DNA from: Aquiluna borgnonia | Lineage (GTDB): Bacteria > Actinomycetota > Actinomycetes > Actinomycetales > Microbacteriaceae | Reading direction: 5' to 3' | Assembly: GCF_013283855.1 (NCBI RefSeq) | Contig: NZ_CP054056.1 | Span: forward strand, 496,001 to 560,000 | Length of the DNA: 64,000 nucleotides | Notes under the pieces: generated by a model | Database searches by the model: none | What the model was told of the DNA's origin: nothing | What the model saw: the letters and a program-made list of their open reading frames with translations, nothing else | Program-made: the position numbers and the translations under genes | Shown: in pieces, positions 44,312 through 52,434 of the stretch | Layout: each line of letters begins with the position of its first letter | How positions within the stretch are numbered: position 1 is the stretch's first letter

Positions 44312-45091
44312 ATGCCTGAGGGTCATACCGTCCATCGGACGGCCAATCACTTTAGAAAAACTTTTGCCGCCCAGACGGTCGAGGTCACATCCCCGCAGGG
44401 TAGGTTTACCGATGCCGCGGTGATTTCTGGCACCAAACTTTTGAAGACGCGGGCCATCGGCAAACAGCTGTTTCTGCATTTCGAGCCGGCGGTGTTGAGG
44501 ATCCACCTCGGCATTTACGGGAAGTGGCAATTCAGTCAATTTGAGGAGCTCCCCGAGCCAAGGGGGTTGGTTAGAGCCAGATTTATAGCTGGAAACCACC
44601 TTGCGGATTTGCGAGGCCCAACCGCATGCGAACTTTTGGATTCAGAACAGCTGAAGTTGATTCAAGCCAAACTGGGCCCGGATCCGCTGGATCCGATGGC
44701 CGATGCGGAGAAATTTATCGCCAAGGTTTCTCGGTCCAGGGTCACCATTGGGCAGCTGCTGATGGATCAGTCGGTGATTTCCGGAATTGGCAACGTTTAC
44801 CGAGCTGAGCTGTTATTCCGGGCTGGCATCAACCCCCACACTCCGGGTAGTTCACTCACCCGAGAGCAGGTTCTAGGGCTCTGGCTTGATGCGGTGGCGC
44901 TTATGCCGCTGGGGGTAAAGACCGGTTTGATGCTGACCCGCGAGGGCCATCTCAAAGCTAAAACAAAAAAGGCAGATCGCTACTACGTCTACAAGCGTGA
45001 AGGCTTGCCCTGCAGGGAGTGCGAAGTGAACATCGCGATTGAGCTGATGGCTACCAGAAAGCTTTACCACTGCCCCAGCTGCCAAAAGTAA
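44312..45091 (+). CDS. nei: Fpg/Nei family DNA glycosylase
   Basis: This 259-residue glycosylase/AP lyase starts MPEGHTVHRTANHFRK, where Pro2 and Glu3 are catalytic and the GHT variant points to Nei rather than Fpg. It has the helix-two-turn-helix VISGIGNVYRAELLFRAGINP and a C-terminal four-cysteine zinc finger (CRECEVN ... YHCPSC). It excises oxidised pyrimidines. The start is placed at ATG 44312 because the protein must begin with the PEG motif. An earlier in-frame start at 44279 would mask the catalytic proline. Confidence 0.93.
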   Translation: MPEGHTVHRTANHFRKTFAAQTVEVTSPQGRFTDAAVISGTKLLKTRAIGKQLFLHFEPAVLRIHLGIYGKWQFSQFEELPEPRGLVRARFIAGNHLADLRGPTACELLDSEQLKLIQAKLGPDPLDPMADAEKFIAKVSRSRVTIGQLLMDQSVISGIGNVYRAELLFRAGINPHTPGSSLTREQVLGLWLDAVALMPLGVKTGLMLTREGHLKAKTKKADRYYVYKREGLPCRECEVNIAIELMATRKLYHCPSCQK

Positions 45092-45095
45092 GCAT

Positions 45096-45169
45096 TGGAG
45101 CGAGTGACGGGAATCGAACCCGCGTAATCAGTTTGGAAGACTGAGGCTCTACCATTGAGCTACACTCGC
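45096..45169 (-). tRNA. tRNA-Gly (anticodon TCC)
   Basis: A minus-strand cloverleaf has acceptor GCGAGTG with CACTCGC, discriminator T, and an encoded CCA (45096-45098). The anticodon stem-loop CAGTCTTCCAAACTG gives TCC. The T arm GCGGGTTCGATTCCCGT pairs fully. It lies five bases beyond the nei stop on the opposite strand. Confidence 0.95.
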
Positions 45170-45215
45170 GAACTGCGTTGGACGCGGAGCCATTCTATGG
45201 GGTAGAGTGTGCTGG

Positions 45216-45237
45216 TTTGCAACTCGAGAGTTGCAAA
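45216..45237. promoter_or_regulatory. Palindrome upstream of tRNA-Pro
   Basis: TTTGCAACTC and GAGTTGCAAA flank GA, a 10-bp perfect inverted repeat ending seven bases before tRNA-Pro. A TAGAGT box (45203-45208) lies just upstream and could be its -10. The palindrome would fall at the start of the tRNA transcript, either as a processing hairpin or an operator. Confidence 0.45.
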
Positions 45238-45243
45238 AGCCTC

Positions 45244-45320
45244 CGGGATGTAGCGCAATTTGGTAGCGCACCTGTTTTGGGTACAGGGGGTTGCAGGTTC
45301 AAATCCTGTCATCCCGACCA
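45244..45320 (+). tRNA. tRNA-Pro (anticodon TGG)
   Basis: Cloverleaf with acceptor CGGGATG and CATCCCG, discriminator A and encoded CCA (45318-45320). The anticodon stem-loop CCTGTTTTGGGTACAGG gives TGG. The T arm GCAGGTTCAAATCCTGT is paired. It is 37 bp upstream of tig on the same strand and is probably cotranscribed and processed. Confidence 0.95.
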
Positions 45321-45357
45321 GTAGTAGATCCGAACCGTTTCAATCCATGGAGATAAG

Positions 45358-46620
45358 TTGAAGACCAACGTCGAGCGCCTGAACCCTACCCGCGTGAAGC
45401 TCACCATCACTGTTGACCAGGCAGGCTTCAAGCCAGCTTTGGACAAGGCCTACCAAACTGTTTCCGAGCAGGTCAGCATTCCGGGCTTCCGCAAGGGCAA
45501 AGTGCCGGCACCGGTGCTTGACCAGCGCGTCGGTAGGGACACCATCATCGCCCAGGCCATCAACGATGGTCTGGATGACTTCTACCGCGAGGCCCTCAAG
45601 GCAGAGAACCTCCGCCCGCTGGGAACCCCTCAGGCAGACATCAAGAGCGCCCCAAGCGCCAAAGAGCTAGCGACCGAACTGGTGGTCGAACTTGAGGTCG
45701 AGGTTCGCCCGGAGTTCAAGCTTCCTGAGTATGCCGGACTGAAAGTCAAGGTTGACGAAGTCAAGGTTGCCAAGATGGATGTTGAGACCGAACTGGACGC
45801 TCTGCGCGCTCGCTTTGGAACCCTGAAGACCGTTGAGCGGGCTGCCAAGAACGGTGATTTCACCACGATTGACCTCTCGGCTCAAATCGGCGGCAAGAAC
45901 ATTGACACCGCAACGGACATCTCCTACGAAATTGGCTCCGGACAGCTGCTAGATGGCATTGACGAGGCGCTAATCACTCTTACCGCCGGTGAGACCACCA
46001 CCTTCCGCTCCAAGCTGGTCGGTGGCGACCAGGCTGGCGAAGAGGCTGAAGTAACGGTTACCTTGACTGCCGTAAAGGAGCGCGAGCTTCCCAAAGCTGA
46101 CGACGAGTTTGCCCAGCTAGCGAGTGAGTTTGACACCCTGGCAGATTTGAAGAAGGACCTCGAGTCCAAAATTGAGAAGTCTTTGGTGCGCAAGCAGATC
46201 CTTCAGGCTCGCGATCTAATCGTTGACCAGCTGGTCGAGAAGGCCAAGATTCCAGTTTCTGAAGAGGCCGTCAAGCGCGAGGTTGACAACCACTTGGAGA
46301 ACGAGGGTAAGGCAATGGACGACCCGCACCGCGTTGAGGTGCAGGAGGAGACCGAGAAGAACTTCCGTGTCCAGCTGCTGCTCGATGCAGTCGTTGAGGC
46401 CGAGGGGATCAAGGTTGAGGACCAGGAGCTCATTGAGTACCTCGCCTTCCAGTCTCGTAACTACGGCATGGACCCGAACGAGTTCATCAAGCAGGTTGCC
46501 AATGCCGGTCAGGTCCCAGCCTTCGTAGATGAGCTATCGCGCCGCAAGGCAGTTGATGTTTTGGTCGAGAAGGCCGAGATTGTTGACGCCAAGGGAAACA
46601 AGGTTTCTGCTTCGGCCTAA
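45358..46620 (+). CDS. tig: Trigger factor
   Basis: The ribosome-bound chaperone of 420 residues has an N-terminal ribosome-binding domain with the GFRKGKVP signature (SIPGFRKGKVPAPVL), a central FKBP-like isomerase domain (about residues 150-245), and a helical C-terminal domain with a charged end. The start is TTG at 45358 preceded by GGAGATAAG. It is followed by clpP1, clpP2 and clpX, the usual actinobacterial order. Confidence 0.96.
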   Translation: MKTNVERLNPTRVKLTITVDQAGFKPALDKAYQTVSEQVSIPGFRKGKVPAPVLDQRVGRDTIIAQAINDGLDDFYREALKAENLRPLGTPQADIKSAPSAKELATELVVELEVEVRPEFKLPEYAGLKVKVDEVKVAKMDVETELDALRARFGTLKTVERAAKNGDFTTIDLSAQIGGKNIDTATDISYEIGSGQLLDGIDEALITLTAGETTTFRSKLVGGDQAGEEAEVTVTLTAVKERELPKADDEFAQLASEFDTLADLKKDLESKIEKSLVRKQILQARDLIVDQLVEKAKIPVSEEAVKREVDNHLENEGKAMDDPHRVEVQEETEKNFRVQLLLDAVVEAEGIKVEDQELIEYLAFQSRNYGMDPNEFIKQVANAGQVPAFVDELSRRKAVDVLVEKAEIVDAKGNKVSASA

Positions 46621-46631
46621 CGCCATAGGCG
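46621..46631. promoter_or_regulatory. ClgR-like palindrome upstream of clpP1
   Basis: CGCCATAGGCG is a CGC-N5-GCG palindrome directly after the tig stop, 64 bp upstream of clpP1, followed by AAC as in the published corynebacterial ClgR consensus. A possible promoter, TTTGTC with 17 bp to TAGCTA, lies downstream (46653-46681). Confidence 0.55.
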
Positions 46632-46694
46632 AACAACACAGCCAAATCCAGTTTGTCTAGCTATCTTTGACTCTTAGCTAGCTAAGGAGTTTTT

Positions 46695-47276
46695 ATGGCC
46701 ATGCCACAAGCCGCCCCAAATGGAGTTTTCGAGAGACTGCTCAAAGACCGCATCGTTTGGCTGGGCAGTGAGGTTCGCGACGAGAACGCCAACGAAATCT
46801 GCGCCAAAATCCTGCTGCTGGCAGCTGAGGACGCCGAGAAGGACATTTTCCTCTACATCAACTCTCCCGGTGGTTCAATCACCGCGGGTATGGCCATCTA
46901 CGACACTATGCAGTACGTGCCAAATGACATTGTCACGGTGGGAATTGGAATGTGTGCCTCAATGGGTCAGTTCCTGCTGTCATCGGGCTCAAAGGGCAAG
47001 CGCTACGCCACTCCAAACACCAGAGTGTTGCTACACCAGCCGCACGGTGGTTTTGGTGGCACCGCCTCCGACATCCAGACTCAGGCTGAGCTGATCATGT
47101 CCATGAAGCGCCAGCTTGCCAGCATCACCGCAACCCAGACCGGTAAGACCGTGGAGCAGATCATGGCGGACGGCGATCGCGATCGTTGGTTCACCGCTCA
47201 GGAGGCCCTGGAGTACGGCTTCATTGATCAAATTCAAGAATTCGCTAACCGCTCCACCGGTGTTGGAAAGGCCTAA
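46695..47276 (+). CDS. clpP1: ATP-dependent Clp protease proteolytic subunit 1
   Basis: This 193-residue serine peptidase forms part of the mixed ClpP1P2 barrel. The catalytic residues are Ser in [11 protein letters not shown], His in [11 protein letters not shown], and Asp in [13 protein letters not shown]. The ATG start follows AAGGAG. It is two bases upstream of clpP2 and is the first gene of the clp operon. A ClgR-like palindrome precedes it, suggesting stress induction. Confidence 0.96.
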   Translation: MAMPQAAPNGVFERLLKDRIVWLGSEVRDENANEICAKILLLAAEDAEKDIFLYINSPGGSITAGMAIYDTMQYVPNDIVTVGIGMCASMGQFLLSSGSKGKRYATPNTRVLLHQPHGGFGGTASDIQTQAELIMSMKRQLASITATQTGKTVEQIMADGDRDRWFTAQEALEYGFIDQIQEFANRSTGVGKA

Positions 47277-47278
47277 AC

Positions 47279-47920
47279 ATGAGCTACCTAGAAACTTCCA
47301 GCGGTCGCGTGGCGATGCCCCAGGCCCGCTACATTTTGCCCGAATTCGAAGAGCGCACCTCTTACGGCTTCAAGCGTCACAACCCCTACACCAAGCTGTT
47401 TGAGGACCGCATTGTCTTCTTGGGTGTTCAGGTGGATGACGCTTCTGCCGATGACATCATGGCTCAGCTTTTGGTTCTGGAATCTCAGGATCCAGATCGC
47501 GACATCACGATGTACATCAACTCTCCGGGTGGTTCTTTTACCGCTTTGACGGCAATCTACGACACCATGCAGTACATCAAGCCACAAATCCAGACCGTCT
47601 GTCTTGGGCAGGCAGCCTCAGCTGCCGCAGTGCTTTTGGCTGCCGGTGCGAAGGGTAAGCGACTAGCCCTACCCAACGCCAGGGTCCTAATTCACCAGCC
47701 GGCCACCGGCGGCGGTGGGTCTGGCCAGGCCTCAGATATCGAAATTCAGGCTCGCGAGATCATGCGCATGCGAGAGTGGCTCGAGGAGACCCTTGCCAAG
47801 CACTCAGGGCAGGATCTAGCCAAGGTCAACAAGGATATCGACCGAGACAAGATTTTGACCGCTCAGGAAGCTCTCGAGTACGGCCTGATTGACCAGGTGC
47901 TGACCAGCCGTAAGGGCTAA
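47279..47920 (+). CDS. clpP2: ATP-dependent Clp protease proteolytic subunit 2
   Basis: The second ClpP paralogue has 213 residues. The catalytic Ser is in [12 protein letters not shown], His in [11 protein letters not shown] and Asp in [13 protein letters not shown]. The N-terminus is longer than ClpP1 ([19 protein letters not shown]), as in other actinobacterial ClpP2 proteins. It pairs with ClpP1 to make the active heteromeric barrel. It is translationally close-coupled to clpP1 by a 2-bp gap. Confidence 0.96.
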   Translation: MSYLETSSGRVAMPQARYILPEFEERTSYGFKRHNPYTKLFEDRIVFLGVQVDDASADDIMAQLLVLESQDPDRDITMYINSPGGSFTALTAIYDTMQYIKPQIQTVCLGQAASAAAVLLAAGAKGKRLALPNARVLIHQPATGGGGSGQASDIEIQAREIMRMREWLEETLAKHSGQDLAKVNKDIDRDKILTAQEALEYGLIDQVLTSRKG

Positions 47921-47962
47921 TTCCACTCGGTCTGCCTGCGGGCAAATGTCGGAAACCCGATA

Positions 47963-47974
47963 TAGGGTTTTGCT
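47963..47974 (+). promoter_or_regulatory. Candidate leaderless promoter -10 box of clpX
   Basis: TAGGGT (47963-47968) is six bases before the clpX ATG, and no Shine-Dalgarno sequence is present. AAACCC and GGGTTT flank the box as a 6-bp inverted repeat. Confidence 0.45.
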
Positions 47975-49252
47975 ATGACATTGAGTGAGACCAGTGAACT
48001 GCTGAAATGCACGTTCTGCGGAAAGAGCCAGCGGCAGGTAAAGAAACTTATTGCCGGCCCCGCCTCGGTCTACATCTGCGATGAATGCGTCGAGCTTTGC
48101 AACGAAATCATTGAGGAGGAGCTCGGCACAGCTACCGCTGCAAGCACTGAGTCCCTAGATCTCCCAAACCCTCGTGAAATCAAGTCCTTCCTGGACGAAT
48201 ACGTCATTGGACAGGACTCGGCAAAGAAATCCCTCGCCGTTGCTGTCTACAACCACTACAAGCGAATTCGTGCCGCCGGAACCCTAACCAAGGGTGGCAA
48301 GCCGCACGACGACATTGAGATTGCCAAATCGAACATTTTGATGATCGGTCCAACCGGCTGCGGCAAAACCTATCTAGCCCAGACCCTTGCAAAGCGGCTG
48401 AATGTTCCATTTGCGGTAGCGGATGCCACTGCGCTCACTGAGGCCGGTTACGTGGGTGAGGATGTGGAAAACATTCTTTTGAAGCTTCTTCAGGCGGCAG
48501 ACTACGATCCGAAAAAGGCTGAGACCGGAATTGTCTACATCGATGAAATCGACAAGATCTCCCGCAAGGCTGAGAACCCTTCGATTACCCGCGATGTCTC
48601 TGGCGAGGGTGTGCAGCAAGCACTGCTGAAGATTCTCGAGGGCACAGTGGCTTCGGTTCCACCGCAGGGTGGGCGCAAGCACCCGCAGCAAGAGTTCATT
48701 CAGATTGACACCACAAATGTGTTGTTTATCGTGGCCGGAGCCTTCGCCGGTCTAGAAACCATTGTGGGGGAGAGAACCGGCAAAAAGGGCATTGGGTTCG
48801 GATCACCATTGAAGGAAAAGGCTGACGCCCAGGACGTCTATCGTCAGGTGCAACCGGAGGACTTGCGAAAGTTTGGCCTTATTCCTGAATTCATCGGTCG
48901 TCTGCCCGTGATAGCCACCGTGGATCAGCTAGATAGAGACGCCCTGATCTCAATACTCACCGAGCCTAAAAACGCCCTCATCAAGCAGTACCAGCGGATG
49001 TTTGAGATTGACGGCTTCGAGCTGGATTTCGAGCCGGCAGCGGTTGAGCTAATTGCAGACTTGGCAGTTGAGCGAGAGACCGGAGCCAGAGGGCTGCGAG
49101 CGATTCTCGAGGAAACCCTGGGTCCAATAATGTTTGAACTGCCAGGCTCAACGGAGCAGGGCAGGGTGGTTATCAGCAGGGAAACGGTTGAGTCAAAACT
49201 TCTTCCCGAAGTTCTTCCGCTGCCGCAGCGCTTGAAAGACAAAACCGCCTAA
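47975..49252 (+). CDS. clpX: ATP-dependent Clp protease ATP-binding subunit ClpX
   Basis: This 425-residue AAA+ unfoldase has the N-terminal four-cysteine zinc domain ([10 protein letters not shown] and [10 protein letters not shown]), Walker [11 protein letters not shown], Walker [10 protein letters not shown], the pore loop AGYVGEDVE, and the ClpP-docking loop region KKGIGFGSP. It feeds substrates to ClpP1P2. It has a separate likely promoter just upstream. Confidence 0.97.
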   Translation: MTLSETSELLKCTFCGKSQRQVKKLIAGPASVYICDECVELCNEIIEEELGTATAASTESLDLPNPREIKSFLDEYVIGQDSAKKSLAVAVYNHYKRIRAAGTLTKGGKPHDDIEIAKSNILMIGPTGCGKTYLAQTLAKRLNVPFAVADATALTEAGYVGEDVENILLKLLQAADYDPKKAETGIVYIDEIDKISRKAENPSITRDVSGEGVQQALLKILEGTVASVPPQGGRKHPQQEFIQIDTTNVLFIVAGAFAGLETIVGERTGKKGIGFGSPLKEKADAQDVYRQVQPEDLRKFGLIPEFIGRLPVIATVDQLDRDALISILTEPKNALIKQYQRMFEIDGFELDFEPAAVELIADLAVERETGARGLRAILEETLGPIMFELPGSTEQGRVVISRETVESKLLPEVLPLPQRLKDKTA

Positions 49253-49261
49253 GGAGTCACA

Positions 49262-50419
49262 ATCAAGGCTCGATCCGAGGCCCTCAGGCCCTTTATTGCC
49301 GGAACAGTGGCTTCCACCACGGGTTCAGTAGCAACGTTCTCAATTGCTATTGCTGGCCTTTCCGCTATGGGAGCTAGCTCCACCCAAATCGCCACCTCGC
49401 TGGCCGTCATGCTGGTCGGTTACGGTGTGATGTCGATTCTGCTTAGCGTTTGGTTGAAGATGCCGGTGAGTGTGGTGTGGACCACTCCGGGAGCGGCTTT
49501 TCTCGCCTCCAGCGGTGCACTGGGATTGAGTTTTGAGGTTGCAGTCGGAGCCTTTTTCGTTTCAAGTCTGCTGATTGTTCTCACCGGACTCTGGCCCGCA
49601 CTGGGGCGCTTAGTAGGAAAAATCCCGCCGCAAATATCGGCAGCGATGCTAGCGGGGGTCATCTTCCCCTTCGTGGTCGCGACAGTAAATTCGGCAGTTG
49701 TGTTCCCGGCTCTTATCCCCCCGGTTGTCTTCAGCTGGTTGCTTCTGAATCGATTTTTACCGCTGTGGGCATCACCGCTTGCCATCGGTCTGGGTTTTGC
49801 CCTGATTGCCGCGTCCCCGGAGGCAAGCGATGTATCTCAGGCGAGCTTCTGGCCAGAACTTGGATTGGTAACACCGGTGTTTGAGGTTGGTGCCATCCTT
49901 GCCATTGGCATTCCGCTCTTTTTGATCACAATGGCCTCGCAAAATCTGCCAGGCCTAGCCATCATGTCCTCACTCGGCTACCAGTTACCTGCCGGCAAGG
50001 TTTTCGCCTCAACCGGAAGCGCGTCAGCAATTACCGCCTTCTTTGGTGGTTTCGGTTTGAACCTCGCCGCTATCACCGCTGCGCTAAATGCGGACGAAAG
50101 CGCCGCAAAGGACCCTGCTAGAAGGTGGATTGCTTCGAGCTGGGGCGGCGTGGTTTACATTCTGTTCGCAGTGTTCGCTGCTCCGTTTGCCGCGTTTGTC
50201 TTAGCTGTCCCTAGGGAGCTACTACTTGCGCTGGCAGGAATTGCGCTGATCAACACATTCGCCAACGCTCTCAAAACGGCAGTGGTCGATGACTCGATGC
50301 GTCTTCCCGGGGTAATCACCTTCGTCATTGGCGCAGCGGGTGTGACAATTTATGGCATCGGTGGTGCCTTCTGGGCTCTTGCAGCAGGAGTTTTGGTCTG
50401 GTTGCTCTATAAGCGCTAG
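49262..50419 (+). CDS. BenE-family benzoate/proton symporter-like protein, probable ATC start
   Basis: The membrane protein has about 12 hydrophobic segments and BenE family features, including LRPFIAGTVASTTGSVATFSI at the N-terminus and FGGFGLNLAAITAALNADESA further on. The first ATG or GTG in frame (GTG 49307) would cut into the conserved start of helix 1. The strong ribosome site AGGAG (49252-49256) is instead five bases before ATC at 49262 (IKARSEALRPF). ATC initiation would give 385 residues. The substrate is unknown, because BenE relatives are not all benzoate carriers. The stop overlaps the convergent M3 peptidase by four bases. Confidence 0.8.
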   Translation: MKARSEALRPFIAGTVASTTGSVATFSIAIAGLSAMGASSTQIATSLAVMLVGYGVMSILLSVWLKMPVSVVWTTPGAAFLASSGALGLSFEVAVGAFFVSSLLIVLTGLWPALGRLVGKIPPQISAAMLAGVIFPFVVATVNSAVVFPALIPPVVFSWLLLNRFLPLWASPLAIGLGFALIAASPEASDVSQASFWPELGLVTPVFEVGAILAIGIPLFLITMASQNLPGLAIMSSLGYQLPAGKVFASTGSASAITAFFGGFGLNLAAITAALNADESAAKDPARRWIASSWGGVVYILFAVFAAPFAAFVLAVPRELLLALAGIALINTFANALKTAVVDDSMRLPGVITFVIGAAGVTIYGIGGAFWALAAGVLVWLLYKR

Positions 50420-52434
50420 TTGAGGCCTCGGCGGACCAACAGTGGAGTGATCTCTGGTTTTCGGCCAAGCAGTTGCTCAACCAACTCCATCGAGTCGGTT
50501 TCACCACCCCTTGTTAACAGTGCCTCGGCGAATCTTTTGCCGTTTTGCCTGCTCAATCCGCCATTTTCTTTGAACCAGTTGACGCTCTCAGCATCCAGGA
50601 TTTCAGACCAGATGTAGCCGTAGTAGCCGGCTGCGTAGCCGCCGGCGAAGATGTGAGCGAAGTAGTTTGTGCGATAGCGGGTTGGCACAGGTGCAAATTC
50701 CAGACCGTAATCGGCAATTGCCTCCCTCTCGAACTGGGCCAGATCCTGCGGTATCTGATTGGTTTCGTGTAGTGCGAGATCAAGGATTGCAGCCTGTAGG
50801 TAATGAGTGGTTTCGAAACCCTGATTGAAACTCCCAGCCGCCTGTAGTTTTTCAATCCACTCAAGCGCAAGCTTCTCGCCGGTTTTGTGATGCACGGCAT
50901 AGTTTTGCAATACCTCAGGCCACAGCATCCACATCTCATTTACTTGAGAGGGGAACTCTACGAAGTCCCTTTCAACGTTGGTTCCTGAGAACCTCGGGTA
51001 CTTCACGCTAGAGAGCAGGCCGTGCAGGGTGTGACCAAACTCGTGGAAGAGCGTGTTGACCTCATCCAGAGTCATGAGGGCATCATTACCCGCTGCGGGC
51101 TTGGGGATGTTCATGTTGTTTACCACGATTGGCAGCTTGTTCAGAAGCTGCGACTGGTCAACCAGGTTGTTCATCCATGCACCACCACGCTTTGAAGGGC
51201 GAGCATAAGGGTCGAAAATGTAAAGGCCGCAACGACTTTGATCTTCGAAGTCAACCTGGTAGACCCGAGCATCCGGGTGGTAAGCGATGAGATCCGGACG
51301 ATGGGTAAAGCTCAGGCCATAGAGCTTGTTGGCCGCAAAAAATACCCCGTTTTCCAGCACACGCCATAGCTCAAAATATGGTTTCAAGACGGTGGTGTCG
51401 ATGTCGAAACGTTGAGTTCTGAGTTGCTCGGTGTAGCGATCCCAGTCCCAGGCGGCGATGTCGCTCTCGCCAGTCTCAGCCTTGCGAAGCTCTGATAAGT
51501 CCTTGGCCTCCTGTTGAGCATTTGACTTTGCGACGGGGGCAATCTTTCTCAAGACCTCGTGAACTCGTCCTGGATTTTTGGCTGTCTGCTGGGAGAGCGT
51601 GTACTGCGCGTAGTTGTCGTAGCCGAACAGCGCTGCCTTCTCATTGCGGAGGGTCAGCATTTGAATGACCAGGTCTGAGGTGTCATTTGAATTTCCCCTA
51701 GAGCCTCGGCTCAGGGTTCGCTCGAGGATCTCTTGGCGCAGTTCGCGGTCCTGAAGGGAAGCCAGCAATGGATGGCCAGAGTAATTCAGAAGGGGAATAA
51801 CGTAACCTTCCAGCCCTCTTTCTTTGGCGGCTTCCGCAAGGGACTGAATCTCCTCGGTGCTTAGGCCCTGGAGTCGGCTGTCGTCACTCAGCTGCACTGC
51901 AAGGTCGTTGGAATCCGCGAGCAGTCGTTTGTCGAATTCTGCCTCTAGGCCGCTGAGCGTCTCGTTGATCTCCGCAACTCGGCCGCGAGCAGCCTCATCT
52001 AGGGCCGCTCCGGCAAATTTGAAATCCTCGAGGTATTTCTCAAGCAGCCTTGATTCAACCGCAGCTAAATTTTCCGCTTCGGGCTCAAGCTTGGTGAGCC
52101 TTGCAAAAAGCCGCGGGTTCAAGCGAATGCTGTCCATGTGAGCGGCAAGGCGAGGGCCAATTTCCGCCTCCAGTTTCTGCAACTCCTCGTTGGTGTCGCT
52201 AGAGGACTTGTTATAGAAGACCATGAGCATGGTGCTGAGCAGCTGACCTGATCGCTCCATTGCCACCACGGTGTTTTCGAAGCTGACCTCTTCCTGATAC
52301 AGAATCTGGTCAATTTCTCTCAGGTGCTCGGAAACGGCATGCTCAAAAGCCGGGAGGTAATGCTCATCGCGCAGCTTTGCAAAGTCTGGTAGTTCGTTTT
52401 CCAGCGGAGATGCACTCAACAGCGGATTCGTCAC
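50416..52434 (-). CDS. M3 family metallopeptidase (oligopeptidase A/Dcp type)
   Basis: The 672-residue cytoplasmic zinc peptidase has the active site LFHEFGHTLHGLLSS near residue 460, with the downstream glutamate in the usual position, and conserved C-terminal sequence (FAHIFAGGYAAGYYGYIWSE). It cleaves short peptides. Peptidyl-dipeptidase Dcp and oligopeptidase A cannot be separated by eye. The start overlaps the valS stop by four bases, suggesting cotranscription behind valS. Confidence 0.92.
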   Translation of the reverse strand: MTNPLLSASPLENELPDFAKLRDEHYLPAFEHAVSEHLREIDQILYQEEVSFENTVVAMERSGQLLSTMLMVFYNKSSSDTNEELQKLEAEIGPRLAAHMDSIRLNPRLFARLTKLEPEAENLAAVESRLLEKYLEDFKFAGAALDEAARGRVAEINETLSGLEAEFDKRLLADSNDLAVQLSDDSRLQGLSTEEIQSLAEAAKERGLEGYVIPLLNYSGHPLLASLQDRELRQEILERTLSRGSRGNSNDTSDLVIQMLTLRNEKAALFGYDNYAQYTLSQQTAKNPGRVHEVLRKIAPVAKSNAQQEAKDLSELRKAETGESDIAAWDWDRYTEQLRTQRFDIDTTVLKPYFELWRVLENGVFFAANKLYGLSFTHRPDLIAYHPDARVYQVDFEDQSRCGLYIFDPYARPSKRGGAWMNNLVDQSQLLNKLPIVVNNMNIPKPAAGNDALMTLDEVNTLFHEFGHTLHGLLSSVKYPRFSGTNVERDFVEFPSQVNEMWMLWPEVLQNYAVHHKTGEKLALEWIEKLQAAGSFNQGFETTHYLQAAILDLALHETNQIPQDLAQFEREAIADYGLEFAPVPTRYRTNYFAHIFAGGYAAGYYGYIWSEILDAESVNWFKENGGLSRQNGKRFAEALLTRGGETDSMELVEQLLGRKPEITPLLVRRGLN

